Source: Chiua virens
Lineage: Eukaryota; Basidiomycota; Agaricomycetes; Boletales; Boletaceae
NCBI GenBank assembly: GCA_019787685.1
Contig: JAHNUO010000006.1
Span: forward strand, 248,001-312,000
Length of the DNA stretch: 64,000 nt
Reading direction: 5' to 3'
In this document: positions 45,991-59,200 of the stretch, one piece after another
How the letters are laid out: each line of letters opens with the position of its first letter
How positions within the stretch are numbered: the stretch's first letter is position 1
The notes under the pieces: generated by a model
What the model saw: only the letters and a program-made list of their open reading frames with translations
Databases searched by the model: none
Told to the model about the DNA's origin: nothing
Position numbers and translations under genes: made by a program

Positions 45991-48600
45991 CTCGTACTAG
46001 TACTGACCTTCCTGCCTAGCTAGTTCGTCTCGAGTGGTTTCGACTCGTGGCGTGTTCTCAGGCTGCTCATCGTGCATCATCCTTCCTGTGGCCTTTCCCA
46101 TCATATCCGACTTGTTTCGGATCGTTCTGGCACTGTGATTCGTGCTCGACCTCTCCCGGTTTCAACTGAGTGACTTCGACCTCCGAGTGTTGGACTTGTG
46201 GCTAGACTCGACAGCTTCGTTTCGGTGCCAGCCTTCGCTCGTCGTGCGTACTAGGCATTTATATGCCTTCTGGCAACACGTTCGTCTCACTGGTTCGACG
46301 CTAGTCATTGCAGGTTGGCTGTCCTTCCCTTTCCTCCCCGAGCTGGGCTGCACCTTGACTTGGTACACTCGAATCGCTGTCAGCATCGTTCGTCGCAACT
46401 TCTTGTGAGTCTTGGAGATCTTTTGGACTGTCTGGTGTGTGCGTGTCGCTCCTCGCTCGCGCTTTCTCTTCTGTCTTGTCCTCCTCGCCTCCGGTTCCTT
46501 TCGTCCCTGGAGTTCAACGTAGCGCGTTCGTTCCATCGAATCGCTCGTCTCCATCGTCCTCTGGACGTTCCATGGTGTCCTGCATGACATTTTGTGAGAC
46601 CATTTCGCTTGGGTTGCATAGAGTCGTTCTTGGTGAGTCCGCTTTCCCTTCTTCTCCTCTAAGTCGCTCATCTCGACGTAGTGTCTTCGTCGCTTTTAGG
46701 GCATTCCAGGTGATTCTGGTCGTTTGATAGGGCCGTTTCGTCGCCTCGGTCATCTGGAAGGTGTGGGCTTCCTCTCGGTGAGTCTCCCCTTCCTTCTGGT
46801 GCTGACGCGTTCGCTTCCAATGGCTTCTGCAGCCTGATCCTGGCGTTCCCAATGCATCCAAATGTCGGCAACGCATCCAGCTTCGGATTTCGGCACGGTC
46901 TGCTCGTCTCGAGCTCCATCTGATGAGTTTCCTTCTACTATTCGCTCCCGACCTTCTTTGCATCTTCTACTATCTGCCGTAATTTCTTTGGTCCCTTAGG
47001 GTCCTCGTCACGCCTGTATCGCGCCGGCATGCGCGCTTCGTCTGCGGAATCCAGAGCTTCAGTGTTCGTAGACATCCGTCTCCCCTCGGGCCTGGACCTG
47101 TGGGGGCCGTATCGTGGATCTGTGCTTGTGCTGGACCTATCCAGTGGTGGAGTTCGGTCTTTGGGACCTTCAGGTGAGTGCTCGTCGATAGGTTTGTCGT
47201 GCTGATCGCTCTCGTCAGCCGTTGTCGATTACTCGCGGGTGCTTGCACATCGACTCTCCCCCTTGATCGACGCCGTCTGTGACATCTCGACACTCTCCAC
47301 CTCGACCTATGGCCTTGGACAACTCCTTTCGACTTCTCCGTGGCCCTCTGCGCGTGTGCTTCGCTTTTAGAGGCTTTGGATTCGGTCGTCAGCGTTGTTG
47401 TCACTTGGTTCGACTTCGACTTCTTCGTCACTCGTCGACACGTCCTGAGCCTCGCCAGCTTCGTTTTGGGGTTTTCCTGGATTCTCTGGTCAATGTTCGT
47501 CGTTGTCGTTGCCCGTCGCCTGCACGCCGTCCCTCGACACTTTCGACACCATTTCATCCCGTCTCTCGATCCCCGCCTCGACCTTCTCCACCCTTTCGCT
47601 TTCAGCAATGTCAGGTGGCTCCGGAGGCTTGTCTAGGTGACGTTCGTCGTCACTCGTCGAGTCTGCAGGGTCTTCTGATAGTCTTCTCAGGTTCCTTATG
47701 TACGCGGGGTCGACTTTGTGGCTGAATGGTATATGCGTGCTATTCTGGCGGTTTCAGCGGTACGGTGGGCTCCTCCTCGTCATCGACTCGTCTGTCGACC
47801 CTCCCTCCCGCCCTCGAATGATGTGCTGGATGCACGGTAGTTGGCTGTGGCCTACGTCCACGGACGTATTCACGCTTGCTACATGCCACGGTGGTTTCGT
47901 CGATCCGCGTGCCAAGCGTTCGACGTTTGTCATTCTCACTGTCATCTGCTAGCTCCAGTTTGCCACCTCATGGACCTCTCGCCTTGACGCACTGTCGCGC
48001 GGTGTCCACGTCGGCTGTGTATCACTCGCACCAGTCCTCCTGCCCTCGAGCGATATGTACCGGAGTTGCTCTTGACGTGCTTGGGCTTGCGACGGCTGCT
48101 GCGGCGCTTCTCACTGACTGTAACAGGGTGTAATTTTGGCTGTTCTGCATTCACGCGACTCGTGGATACGCTCGCCAGTCCTCTGAGCAGGTTTCATTGG
48201 AGTTTTTTCGAGTCAGTGGCTTGCGCGCAGCCGCTTGCGGTCCTTTGCCGCTCTGCTCTTCAACTTTCTGCAATTGCATCGTATACTCGGCGAATCGACT
48301 TGTGTTTGTAGCAGTCGTGTGCCGTCTTAAGATGAATCATGGTGATAAGAATGGAGTCCAGAATAGTACACATGATAGTTCACTTTGCAGTGGCTTCGAG
48401 TTGCCGGTCTGACTGTGTCACGCTTGTGACGAGTAGTCACACGATAGAAGAGTCCGTCGAAATACTGGAGTAACTCAAAGTCAATTCCGAGGATTCGAGG
48501 GAAATACAAACGGCGAGATGGTCCTCTTATATACGATACCAGCAGCTCCTGTACCCAGATCGAATATCATCATAGCCCAGCGTCAGCGTAACCTCTCTTC
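45991..48600. other. Strand-biased block without recognisable genes
   Basis: The plus strand is rich in T, C and TCG trinucleotides over about 2.6 kb; the minus strand is correspondingly G/A-rich. This opens several minus-strand frames (for example 46162-47608) whose translations are Arg/Lys/Glu/Thr-rich, lack any domain, overlap in different frames and carry stops. Either a decayed retroelement or biased non-coding DNA is possible; I cannot tell which. Confidence 0.4.
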
Positions 48601-48679
48601 AGCTTCACTTAGGTAAGCAGGTGGCTGTACTACCAGCATCAGTACTCTCCAACAAGCATACTTGCAATTCCATCACACC

Positions 48680-51036
48680 ATGGTATCAACGAAGAAAAAA
48701 AGCACCGCGTCCAAGACGCGTTCCTCCTCTTCCAAGGACGTATCCCTCAAAAAAGTCAAGGGAGAGAACTTTTATCGCAATGCGAAACAAGTGGCTAGAG
48801 CGAAGCTGCTCACGGGGGGAAAGGCAGTCCGGGACAAGGACGGAAACATCATCAAGGCCGCTGCTTTTCAGAAAGGAGAAAGTGAAACCAAGCCGGGACG
48901 TGTGCAGCCCGATCGGCGGTGGTTTGGTGCGTATTTGAGTGCTAGGGTACTTGATGTTCTGATTCCTGATAAACACACGGATGAAAATTATCAGGCAATA
49001 CTAGAGTTATCTCACAAACTGCGCTCGACCACTTCAGGACGAGCCTGTCGACCAAAAAGGATGACCCATATTCCGTCCTTTTGCGCCGAAATAAACTTCC
49101 TATGGCACTTTTAGACGATGCAGCCAACCCTAATGTTCGCAAGGTGAGACCTTGCTATGGTTTCGTATTCATGCCCTTGATTTATGCCCGTAAAGCGTTC
49201 GCACATCGTTGAAACGGAACCGTTCAGCGAGACATTTGGTCCCAAAGCCCAGCGAAAGAAACCCAAGCTGGAGGTCGGAACATTCGAGGAGCTGAGCAAA
49301 ATTGGTGCTGCTGCTGTTGCTGGACGGACTGAAAGCCTCACAGAGGGATCGTCAGGTACTGTACTTATTATTCGCGCCTTATTTTCATCACTCATCAGAC
49401 TCTAGCGGATTCACAGCAAATCCTTGTTGGGGATTTCCAACCTGTGCATGCCGATTACATCGAGCCAATCTTCGCGAAAGGAACCTCGCGACGAATATAC
49501 GGAGAGCTGTACAAGGTAATCGACTCTTCAGACGTCATTCTGCACATCCTGGATGCTCGTGATCCACTCGGAACCATATGCGAGTCAGTGTTGGACTACT
49601 TGAAGAAGGAAAAGGCACACAAACAAGTTGTATTGATTATCAACAAATGCGACTTAGTGCCTAACTGGGTGACGGTAAACGTCATGCGTATCTGTGACTT
49701 TCGCTCCGGGTCTGATCCTTCTTTCAACAGGCAAGATATATACAACATCTCACCCCAAGATACCCTACCATCGCCTTTCATGCATCACCGAATCACTCCT
49801 TCGGAAAGGGTTCTCTTATACAACTCCTTCGCCAGTTCTCACAGCTTCACTCGGACAAGAAGCAAATATCTGTTGGGTTCGTAGGATACCCTAATGTCGG
49901 CAAAAGTAGCGTAATAAATACCCTCAAGAGCGGTAAGGTTTGTCGCGTCGCGCCGGTGCCAGGAGAAACAAAAGTTCGTTGCCCCTCATCGCCATCCAAC
50001 CGATTGCTGATTCATCTTTTTAGGTCTGGCAATACATCACACTGACTCGACGAATCTATCTTCATTGACTGTCCTGGAATCGTGCCTACATCCGCACACG
50101 ATTCGCAAACCTCGACAGTTCTCAAGGGTGTAGTGCGCGTCGAGGCATTACCCACATCCGTCTGAACACATACCCGCACTAATGGAGCGCGTAAAACCGC
50201 TCTATCTCTCCCGAACGTATAATATTCCTCTACCTGATCCGGATGATCCTACAAAGGGGTGGGACCCCGAACAGTTTTTGAATGGACTGGCGAAGATGAA
50301 GGGGCGCCTTCTCAAAGGCGGAGAGCCAGATGTGGATGGTGTCGCCAAAATTATTCTTACCGACTGGGTCCGAGGTCGCATACCGTTCTTCGTTCCGCCG
50401 CCTGAACGACCCGAGGAACTTAATAAAGCCGAGACGAAGTCAAAGGCTAAAGGCAAGGCCAGGGCGGTAGCGGAAGAAAAGGAGGTTATGAGTGTCAAGC
50501 AGAATCTTAACTCGATTATGCAGAAGAACACCTTCCTTGCTGAGGACATCAAACCGTTGGAAGACGAAGTCGGAGTTAACGAAGAAGCTGTATTAGGCGA
50601 GGATTTCCTTGAAGAGGGAAAAGAGAACTTGGACTCGGAGGATACGTCCGATGTTGATGGCGACCCGGAGCTGTCATGGAACGACGTGTTCCATGAGGGA
50701 GGAGACCAAAATAATGGCGCCCAAATTACAACTCTGGAATCTGCTAAAGGTCGGGCGTTTGATTTCGTGTCATTGTTGTTGGTTGATCTTACCCTTTAGT
50801 AGATGATGTGTCTTCAGATGAAGATTCCCTCACACCTCCCAAGAAAGCGCCTCGAATGAAAACGAGCAAGGTATTCCACTTTCTTCCCGCTTATCAGTGA
50901 TGTTCACATCCAACGTAGAAACGGGCCGAAAACTTCTACACCAACGCGAACGTGAAGAACAAAAATCGCTGGTAAAGCGGCGCTACTCAAGTCATTGCCG
51001 GTTGGCAAGAAAGGCGAGGATCGGAAACGTCGCTGA
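48680..51036 (+). CDS. NOG2: Nucleolar GTPase Nog2/Nug2 (Gnl2) (three one-base frame breaks)
   Basis: Nug2 is a circularly permuted GTPase needed for late 60S pre-ribosome maturation and export. N-terminal family region: [40 protein letters not shown] and [17 protein letters not shown]. GTPase motifs appear in permuted order: [30 protein letters not shown] (G4 NKCD), [20 protein letters not shown] (G1) and [10 protein letters not shown] (G3). Then follow [20 protein letters not shown], an acidic tail and a basic C-terminus, [21 protein letters not shown]. Single extra bases at 50063 (inside G3), 50154 (VEALPHPSEH) and 50970 (C-terminus) each break the frame; omitting them restores family sequence. 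With such strong conservation on both sides I regard these as likely sequence errors and treat the gene as real. Confidence 0.9.
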
Positions 51037-51294
51037 TATCTGTACCGTCCCGGTCTTGCACTATCAAAAGTTGATAGCTATGGATACAAAAATAAAAACG
51101 CTTGATTCGAGCGCGATCCCACCCGCAGTGTCATTTCACAAGTGAATTTTCGATTGTTTCATGAGCGCTTGAACAGTCGGCCATGCGCGACGAAATGTTG
51201 GACTTGGTGCGGATGATAATCAGTTTCCCACGACGATCCCGCACACTAATAAGATGGCGAGCGGCCGTAACTTCACATCTTTGCTTTCCCAATC

Positions 51295-53010
<1,716 letters not shown>

Positions 53011-53447
53011 ATGTTATGAACAAGCTGGATACGACGGGTTCGTAGAATTCTTGGAGGAACTTTGAGGGAAAAAATGTTGTACAATCCACTAGACGTATTT
53101 GTTGCACACTGACATATTACAACCGTTGTGAATACAAACGTGGGTTTTTTTCTAGACATTGCGCGAACGTGCGAGATAAGATGGCGCCCCCACAATCACG
53201 TGCCTAAACATTGCCTCTTGGGTCGTACTCTCAGGCTATTGTCTGTCATGTCATCTCAAGGTGCAGTGCCTTGGTCCTGTGTAAATACGAGAACTGATTA
53301 TTACCGGCGCCCTGCCAGCCTACTTCGTCACCCTATGAAGTGACACTCTTGGCGATATCGGTGGCATCTAGCTCGCTCGGCTCGCGCAGCCCTGTTTCCC
53401 GCGCCATACTCGAACAAGAGTGAATCATGGCGCCACCTCAGACGACC

Positions 53448-53457
53448 TATATAAAAG
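53448..53457 (+). promoter_or_regulatory. TATA box
   Basis: TATATAAAAG lies 30-40 bases before the ATG at 53488. It is one of the few clear TATA boxes in the window and suggests inducible or strong expression of the small gene downstream. Confidence 0.6.
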
Positions 53458-53487
53458 TGAAAGCATCGCCCTTTCCCTCTTTCTCCC

Positions 53488-54115
53488 ATGTTCATGTCTA
53501 CCATTAAATCCACTCTCTCTGCTCATGACTCGCCGACGACCGTCCACCTGAACGAAGTGGCCAAGGAAGTGCGTGCGCACGAGCACGCTCGTCATCGCAC
53601 CAAGGAGCGACGGGAGCACGCGCTCGCCAAGGAGCGCAAGGAGAAGGCTGCCGCTGGGCGGGGGCTTGGGGTCAAGGGGCACGCCCATGCCAGCCCGCAT
53701 GGCGCTAAGCTCGTCCGGAGGCTCAGCATGGAGGGCTGGGACGGAGAGAAGCCCCATGCGGCGGTTGCGCCCGATACCCGGTCCAAGGCGCGGACGCCGC
53801 GAACGAGGACGTGGCATCGCCGAGAGCGAGCACGGGCTCGTGCACGGAGCTGACGCTGGGCGATATCATTTCGAGGCCGCGCCAGCCCAAGGCGAAACGT
53901 GAGTACTACGGATCGTATACGGGAGGTGCTGCTGACTGATCGACATTGCTTGCGCAGAGCTCGATTTCGAAGTGATTCCGCACATTCGAGCCGTCATCGC
54001 GCTGGACGACGCGGACGCGGACGAGTCATGGGAATATATTACGCGTGCGAGCGTCAACGACGGGTCTGCCTGGAAGGGCAAGTCGTACGCGCAGGCCGTC
54101 GCGAGCGCGATGTGA
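53488..54115 (+). CDS. Small basic/acidic protein of unknown function
   Basis: I do not recognise this gene. Exon 1 starts MFMSTIKSTLSAHDSP (a second Met at position 3) and continues through a Lys/Arg/Glu/His-rich helix, VRAHEHARHRTKERREHALA, and KLVRRLSMEGWDGEKPH. A change of frame near 53790 (one missing or two extra bases) is needed to reach ANEDVASPRASTGSCTELTL and GDIISRPRQPK. After an intron (GTGAGT...GCGCAG) comes LDFEVIPHIRAVIALDDADA then DESWEYITRASVND, ending QAVASAM at 54115. The last exon looks well conserved in character and is acidic, whereas the first is basic. A TATA box lies just upstream. Confidence 0.5.
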
Positions 54116-54379
54116 AGGTCCTCCGTCGTCGGTCCTCGTCCCGGACTTAATTTTTCAATTTATATGGCTATTCGTTATTCTACTACCCACCTCACCACTT
54201 TTAGACACTATACAATTGATATTACAGTAATAACTTTGCTACACTCACTTGAATTTTACTTATTTGGGCTTAGTGACTAGTACTATGTAACTCTTTCAAG
54301 TTCTGTGACCGCTTTGCCTACAAATCAAGCGACATGTACTACGCCTTCAAAGTCTTCCCTGACGTGGCAATCTATTTAA
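54116..54379. other. AT-rich, CpG-poor interval, no gene
   Basis: AT-rich sequence resembling in composition the 45-46 kb block. It may be a repeat remnant; no ends or coding sequence can be defined. Confidence 0.35.
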
Positions 54380-55105
54380 ATTGTGGGCCTTAAGTGTGAC
54401 CGTATCTTTTCGAACCTGCACTCGTATCGACAGCATTTTGAATCACTGACAACATTTCAAATCACAGGTACTGTAACGCCTATTGTCACTGTGGTGTCTG
54501 TGAGGAGTACCTTGGTTCTTGGGAGGAGCTCGACCGACATTTCATCGAGAGTCCTTTTCTTTTCTTTTATCGCCAGTGAGACTCCTACTTTGTAGAAGAC
54601 AACACTGAAGTCGCATTACATCACTGCGAGAAATGTGACCGGTTTTTCAAGCTTCAAGAACGGCTTTATCAGCATAACCAAGACGGTCATCAAAATCTCT
54701 ACTGTGTCGTGTGCCGAAACATGTTCCATTCTGAGAGCAACCTTCGTGAGGTAAGTGCGTTGTGGTTTGTTATGTTGGCGACCCATTGGTACCTTGTCTC
54801 AGCACTTGCGGTCAAAGGCGCACACCCCGGAAAACGTGCCGTGTGCATTCAAGCGCTGGCCTCTAGAATGCACACTAACCTTTGTCGGCACGTCAGCAAT
54901 GATACTTCACTTCGAAGCTGGTACGTCCGGTGCTACTCTCACTATGATCAATGAATGGACCTATCAGCAGGATGATAACAGTGTCATTACTTTGTGGGAA
55001 TGCCCTCCTGATGGTCCAGATTATGTTGGAGTGGTCGTGGAGTGGGGTTCTGCCTATGACTGTGACCTTTTCCACAAGCTTTTCTGGACACTTGGTACCC
55101 CTTGA
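54380..55105 (+). pseudogene. C2H2 zinc-finger family pseudogene
   Basis: A plus-strand relative of the 26.3-27.3 kb gene. Pieces in order: LKCDRIFSNLHSYRQHFES, CGVCEEYLGSWEELDRHFIE, HCEKCDRFFKLQERLYQHN, LYCVVCRNMFHSESNLR, then after an intron (GTAAGT...TCTCAG) HLRSKAHTPENVPCAFKRWP and GTSAMILHFEAGTSGATLTM. A TGA at 54577-54579 replaces the first finger cysteine after FFYRQ, and later finger cysteines are lost (AYDCDLFHKLF for YECVLCHSTF). It is the best preserved of the dead copies. Confidence 0.7.
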
Positions 55106-55647
55106 GTGTCGTCTTGCTGGTCCGAAGCACCGAGAGAAAACATACCACTGCCCTCATTTAGGCTGGTTCTATGGAGTTCAGCACGTTCAGTGGCATACTC
55201 CAACACGTCGAGAGTGAGTGCTTGTGGCGTATCAAAATGCAGATTCTTCGGTAGGACACTGGACAGGGTGTTCAGGAGCAATCCGGAGATTGTGCCAAAG
55301 TGATTTCTCTTCATTCTCGTGGAAAGATTATTGAGATCGAGGTTAGTAGCTACACCCTGCTGGTCCGTTTCCTCAAGGATCAAAATTCAACGTTTGTTGG
55401 TGCATACCTGATCGAATGATGCTCATTCATCAGTCTTATTATTCCCAGCCGAGTGTGCTCGTCGGGCTGGTATTCAATAGTCATCTCAGCTTTGTGCAAT
55501 GCTGTTCGCAGATTCCTTACTAGGTGGTTCCCTCGCCAATCGAGAGATGAGTGTCAAAAGTTTCGCATATAATGAACTTTGTGGCTCGACGCGGACCTAT
55601 CTCGAATCTATCAGGATGTAAAAGGTGGTTATACTACCAACAAGATC
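55106..55647. other. Degenerate sequence after zinc-finger copy
   Basis: The start still shows faint family likeness (a frame reading CPHLGWFYGVQHVQWHTPTR parallels the final finger near CPMSSCLARFNTLSGLCQH). Beyond about 55220 nothing is recognised. Confidence 0.4.
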
Positions 55648-55805
55648 AATGAAATTTGGGTTATGCACACACCGTCAATGCTGTATTAGTGCTGATAACC
55701 TTCTTCGAGGCGTGGTAAGTCTCAGTACCGACCCTCATGGCCTCGGTGAAGCTGGAGGCACCGTTAGTGAGGAGCACGAATTTAACTTCACTACACTGGC
55801 AATGT
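55648..55805 (-). pseudogene. Inverted enolase gene fragment including an intron
   Basis: Read on the minus strand, this matches the enolase gene at about 51955-52107: exon sequence around [17 protein letters not shown] and [12 protein letters not shown] plus the start of the following intron. On the plus strand, GGTAAGTCTCAGTACCGA and CATGGCCTCGGTGAAGCT are shared exactly with the reverse complement of enolase. The copy contains intron sequence, so it came from DNA. No functional part remains. Confidence 0.85.
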
Positions 55806-56201
55806 AAGTGCTGATTTGAGGTTGGTGATCAGGACAGAACTTTCCAGCCTAGTGAATGCCTGGTCAGTGCAACCTGAGTCAAGGAAGAGACACAAGCCGA
55901 CTTTGATGGCGCCGACGGTCGTTTGCGACCGGCTCATCGCTCATCCCCAGGGCATTAAGTATGCACCGCCACCGTAAATTTCTCGAACTAAGACAAGTAT
56001 AAAGACGTGAGGAAAGGAGGGAATGGTATAGCATGCCAGTGTGTGTTTTCCGAGTTCAAGTTATCAGATGTTGCACCAGATCTATTGTTTCACGGGACTG
56101 AGAATAGACGTTCATCTACATTGACTGTAACTTGTACATATATGCATGGTGAGAGAAACATACAGGTCTCCTGCTTCACGCGTAGAAAATCCACCGGGGA
56201 A
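55806..56201. other. 3' flank of importin, nothing recognised
   Basis: About 400 bases between the enolase fragment and the importin stop codon. No coding motif is seen. Confidence 0.35.
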
Positions 56202-59200
56202 TCACTGGCGCACGAGCTGACGTACGATAAGAATCTCCTCAGCAGAGAGCTGCTCAACGTTAGCAGCAAAGTTGTTGGCATTCCTTGCCGCACAGTCTGT
56301 GAAAAATCTGACGATGTGCTCCTACACATTGTCAGCGTGACATCCTCGTCGACTCAGATGCGTAAAACGTTTACCTTGATATCGATCTGGGATATGGGAT
56401 CATTCTTGAGGTCGTCGTCGTCGTCATCATCAAAGATGTCATCATTGTCAAATTTGACTCCACGTGGACCAAGCATTTCAGAGAGGAACGCAAAATCTTC
56501 CTCTTTGAATCCCTGGTGTTGTTGTTCTTCCTCCGTCCATTCTTCATCCTCATCATCACTGTCTACGAGTCCCTCTCCACCAGGAAAGGAAACCGATTCA
56601 GCTTTCGAACGAAGGTCATGGATTAACAACTTGAGTGCTTTGACGGGGAATGTCACAGATGTGAACTCGTGGGGAGCTACGAAAAAAAAAACATAGATTA
56701 GGATCGAATCTCGAGCAACGAACCAAGAAGGCAGAGTATGAAATGGCCGAAAGTGCACGTACCTGTCTTCGTCCGTGATCTCGTCATAATGACTACAACG
56801 GCAGACCACAATGAGCGACCATAACACATAACCTTATGTCTGAGAGCAATCAAGAGGAGCGAACCCACCGTTTTTTGTTTCAGGCTTGATGATGATGTCC
56901 CCTTTAACCATCAAGTTCTGCAAAGAGGGTCGTCCAGATGCATAGAGCTGAGACAGCGTAAGAGAGCTGAGCTTCGTTGGCCAGAAACCCTGGAACGTCT
57001 CCGCGTTCTCGCACCAGGTCTGAATTAGGACGGCGAGAGCAGTGCGTTCTTGTGTCCTTGTCGATTCCAGCAGGCCCAGTACTGTGTCTGCTTGGTTGTG
57101 TATCAAAAACACAAATGGGATAACTAGACTCTGTAGGAACGTAGCCGTCTTAGCTGTTAGCATTCGCTCCACCATTGCGTGAAGGAGTTCCGGGAGCACG
57201 GGGAGCACGGAGTCACCCGCTCGACGCAGGACGTGGATGATAAGGTCCCCAACAACGAGACCACCCGACTCGTCTTCATTTCGGAGGAGCTCGGCGATCA
57301 ACTTCAGGACGTGGGCTAGGCCAGACTGTCCAGAGGCATCGTGCCATGACAGAATCTGAGAACAATCTTTCCGGACAATCAACGTGAGACAGACGACACC
57401 ATTCTGCATGGATCATCTGTGAGCTGCTGCCCGGTTACATTAAAAGTTACAAACCTGTAATACATCTCTGTCCTCTGCTTCTTCCAGGCATTTGAAGAGA
57501 TTCGGAGCAAGGAGTGCGAAGAAACCATCTCCAAGTCCACTTTCCGGAGCCCCTCGGATGAGGCTCGAAACTAGGTCAATTGCCGAACCTGCAAACCAGG
57601 ATTCCTCATGTTTTGCAGTCGCAATCGAGGTGCAAAGCGTTGGTAAGGCTTGCTTTACGACGGTTTCGTACGCGTCTGGAGCAGATGACTTTGCAAGTGA
57701 GGCGAGGATATCAGTGAAAATTGAGAGAAAGATAGGATCTGAGAATGATATTGTCAATAGCCATGCAGCTGACTTCTCGTCTACCTTGACGAACCTTTGT
57801 TATTCTTTGCCCATACTTCCAAGGTTGCGAGGACGAGTGAGTTTGCCAGGTCTGTTGTAAGCCATGATGCTCTGTCGACTTCGAGTACAACCGACATTGT
57901 ACTCAAAACTAACGAAAGCGTATCTTCCGTGGTTAAAAGCAGGAAGGGCCCGAGGTCTTGGGCAATTCGTGCCACGTATGGCTTCAGAGCAGAATCGTCG
58001 GCCCCCTGACAAAAGCTAGAAAAAGAGTTCATGTGAGCATATATAAAAGAATCGTAAGTGAAGATTGGTTCACTTGTGGATAGCCTTTACGGCGGAGACC
58101 TTGACCGGGATGCTCGAAGAATTGGATTCGATTACGTGCATGGCTGCTTCGAGATATTGTCCAGCCATCTGCAGGGGTAATAGCTTCGCAAATTGACTCG
58201 CGAAGACGAACCCCCTGCCTTGCAAGAAAGGAAAGTCTTCCGCATAGTGTGAGATCAAGTAAGAGAGAGAAGACAAACGCATCTACGTACCCGTTTGGTT
58301 GAGGAGGGAAGGTATCACGTTGGCAAGTAAATGCTCGATATCAAGAGGTTTTGGACGATCGGAATCTTGCTCATCTTCAATGCATTCAAGAATATCTTCT
58401 GCTTGAGAACCAATGGCTGCTAGGGCGGCTTCCAATGGTTTCCACCTGCCCTCATGAGTGAGCGAGTCGGCCACAATCGATCAAGAGAACTTGCCAAGAT
58501 GGAACCTCTGCTTCCCGAGTTATTTGACACGAGCCTATAATCCGTTTCAGGGTGTCCTGGAGAGCGACGCAAACTTCCGCTGGCGAGCGACCCAAAACAG
58601 TCTGTTTCGACTATCGTGTTAGTTTATTAGAGACAAGAAGTAGTCTCGCACATTCAATAACCCGAATCCAGCAACCCGAACGCCGTAGGTTTCTGTTTCG
58701 TCTTCCTCTTGAGCAACGAAAGCATTTGCATTGGTTACCCAAGTATCTTCCTGCGCTAGTCTCCCTCAATGTTGACTCTGGTACTGCAATTATAAGAAGT
58801 ACCCACATCTTCGGCAGTCATTTGAGCGAATTGGAAAACCACCCCAATCAAATCAGTGAGGTTTTGGGATGTACCTTGGCTTTCGAGCCACTGCTTCGCT
58901 TTTCCTCCACGCACAACGTTGGAGATGAAATCGAACAAGGGACATATGAGGTAGGGAAGTTCAACGGCTTCATCTTCAGATGACGTGGGCGCCAAATCAG
59001 TTGCGCCGATGTAGTAGATCTCATAGGCAGGGGAAATATCCTTGAGATGGGCAAGGGAAGAGTCCAAGAACGATTCGGCGTAGGGTTTCAAGCCGCGAGG
59101 GAACGCAGTATTAATGACATCTAACGCCTGAAAGAGAGCACCTGTTAGTGAACATGCTTCCGAACCACCGATCCGCTTACTTTGAAAACTTGAATCCTGA

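Noticed and set aside
46970..47608. 212-codon minus-strand Arg/Lys-rich frame
   Set aside because: Its composition follows the GA bias of the strand; no domain, and neighbouring frames are equally open. Not supported as a gene or as a named retroelement.
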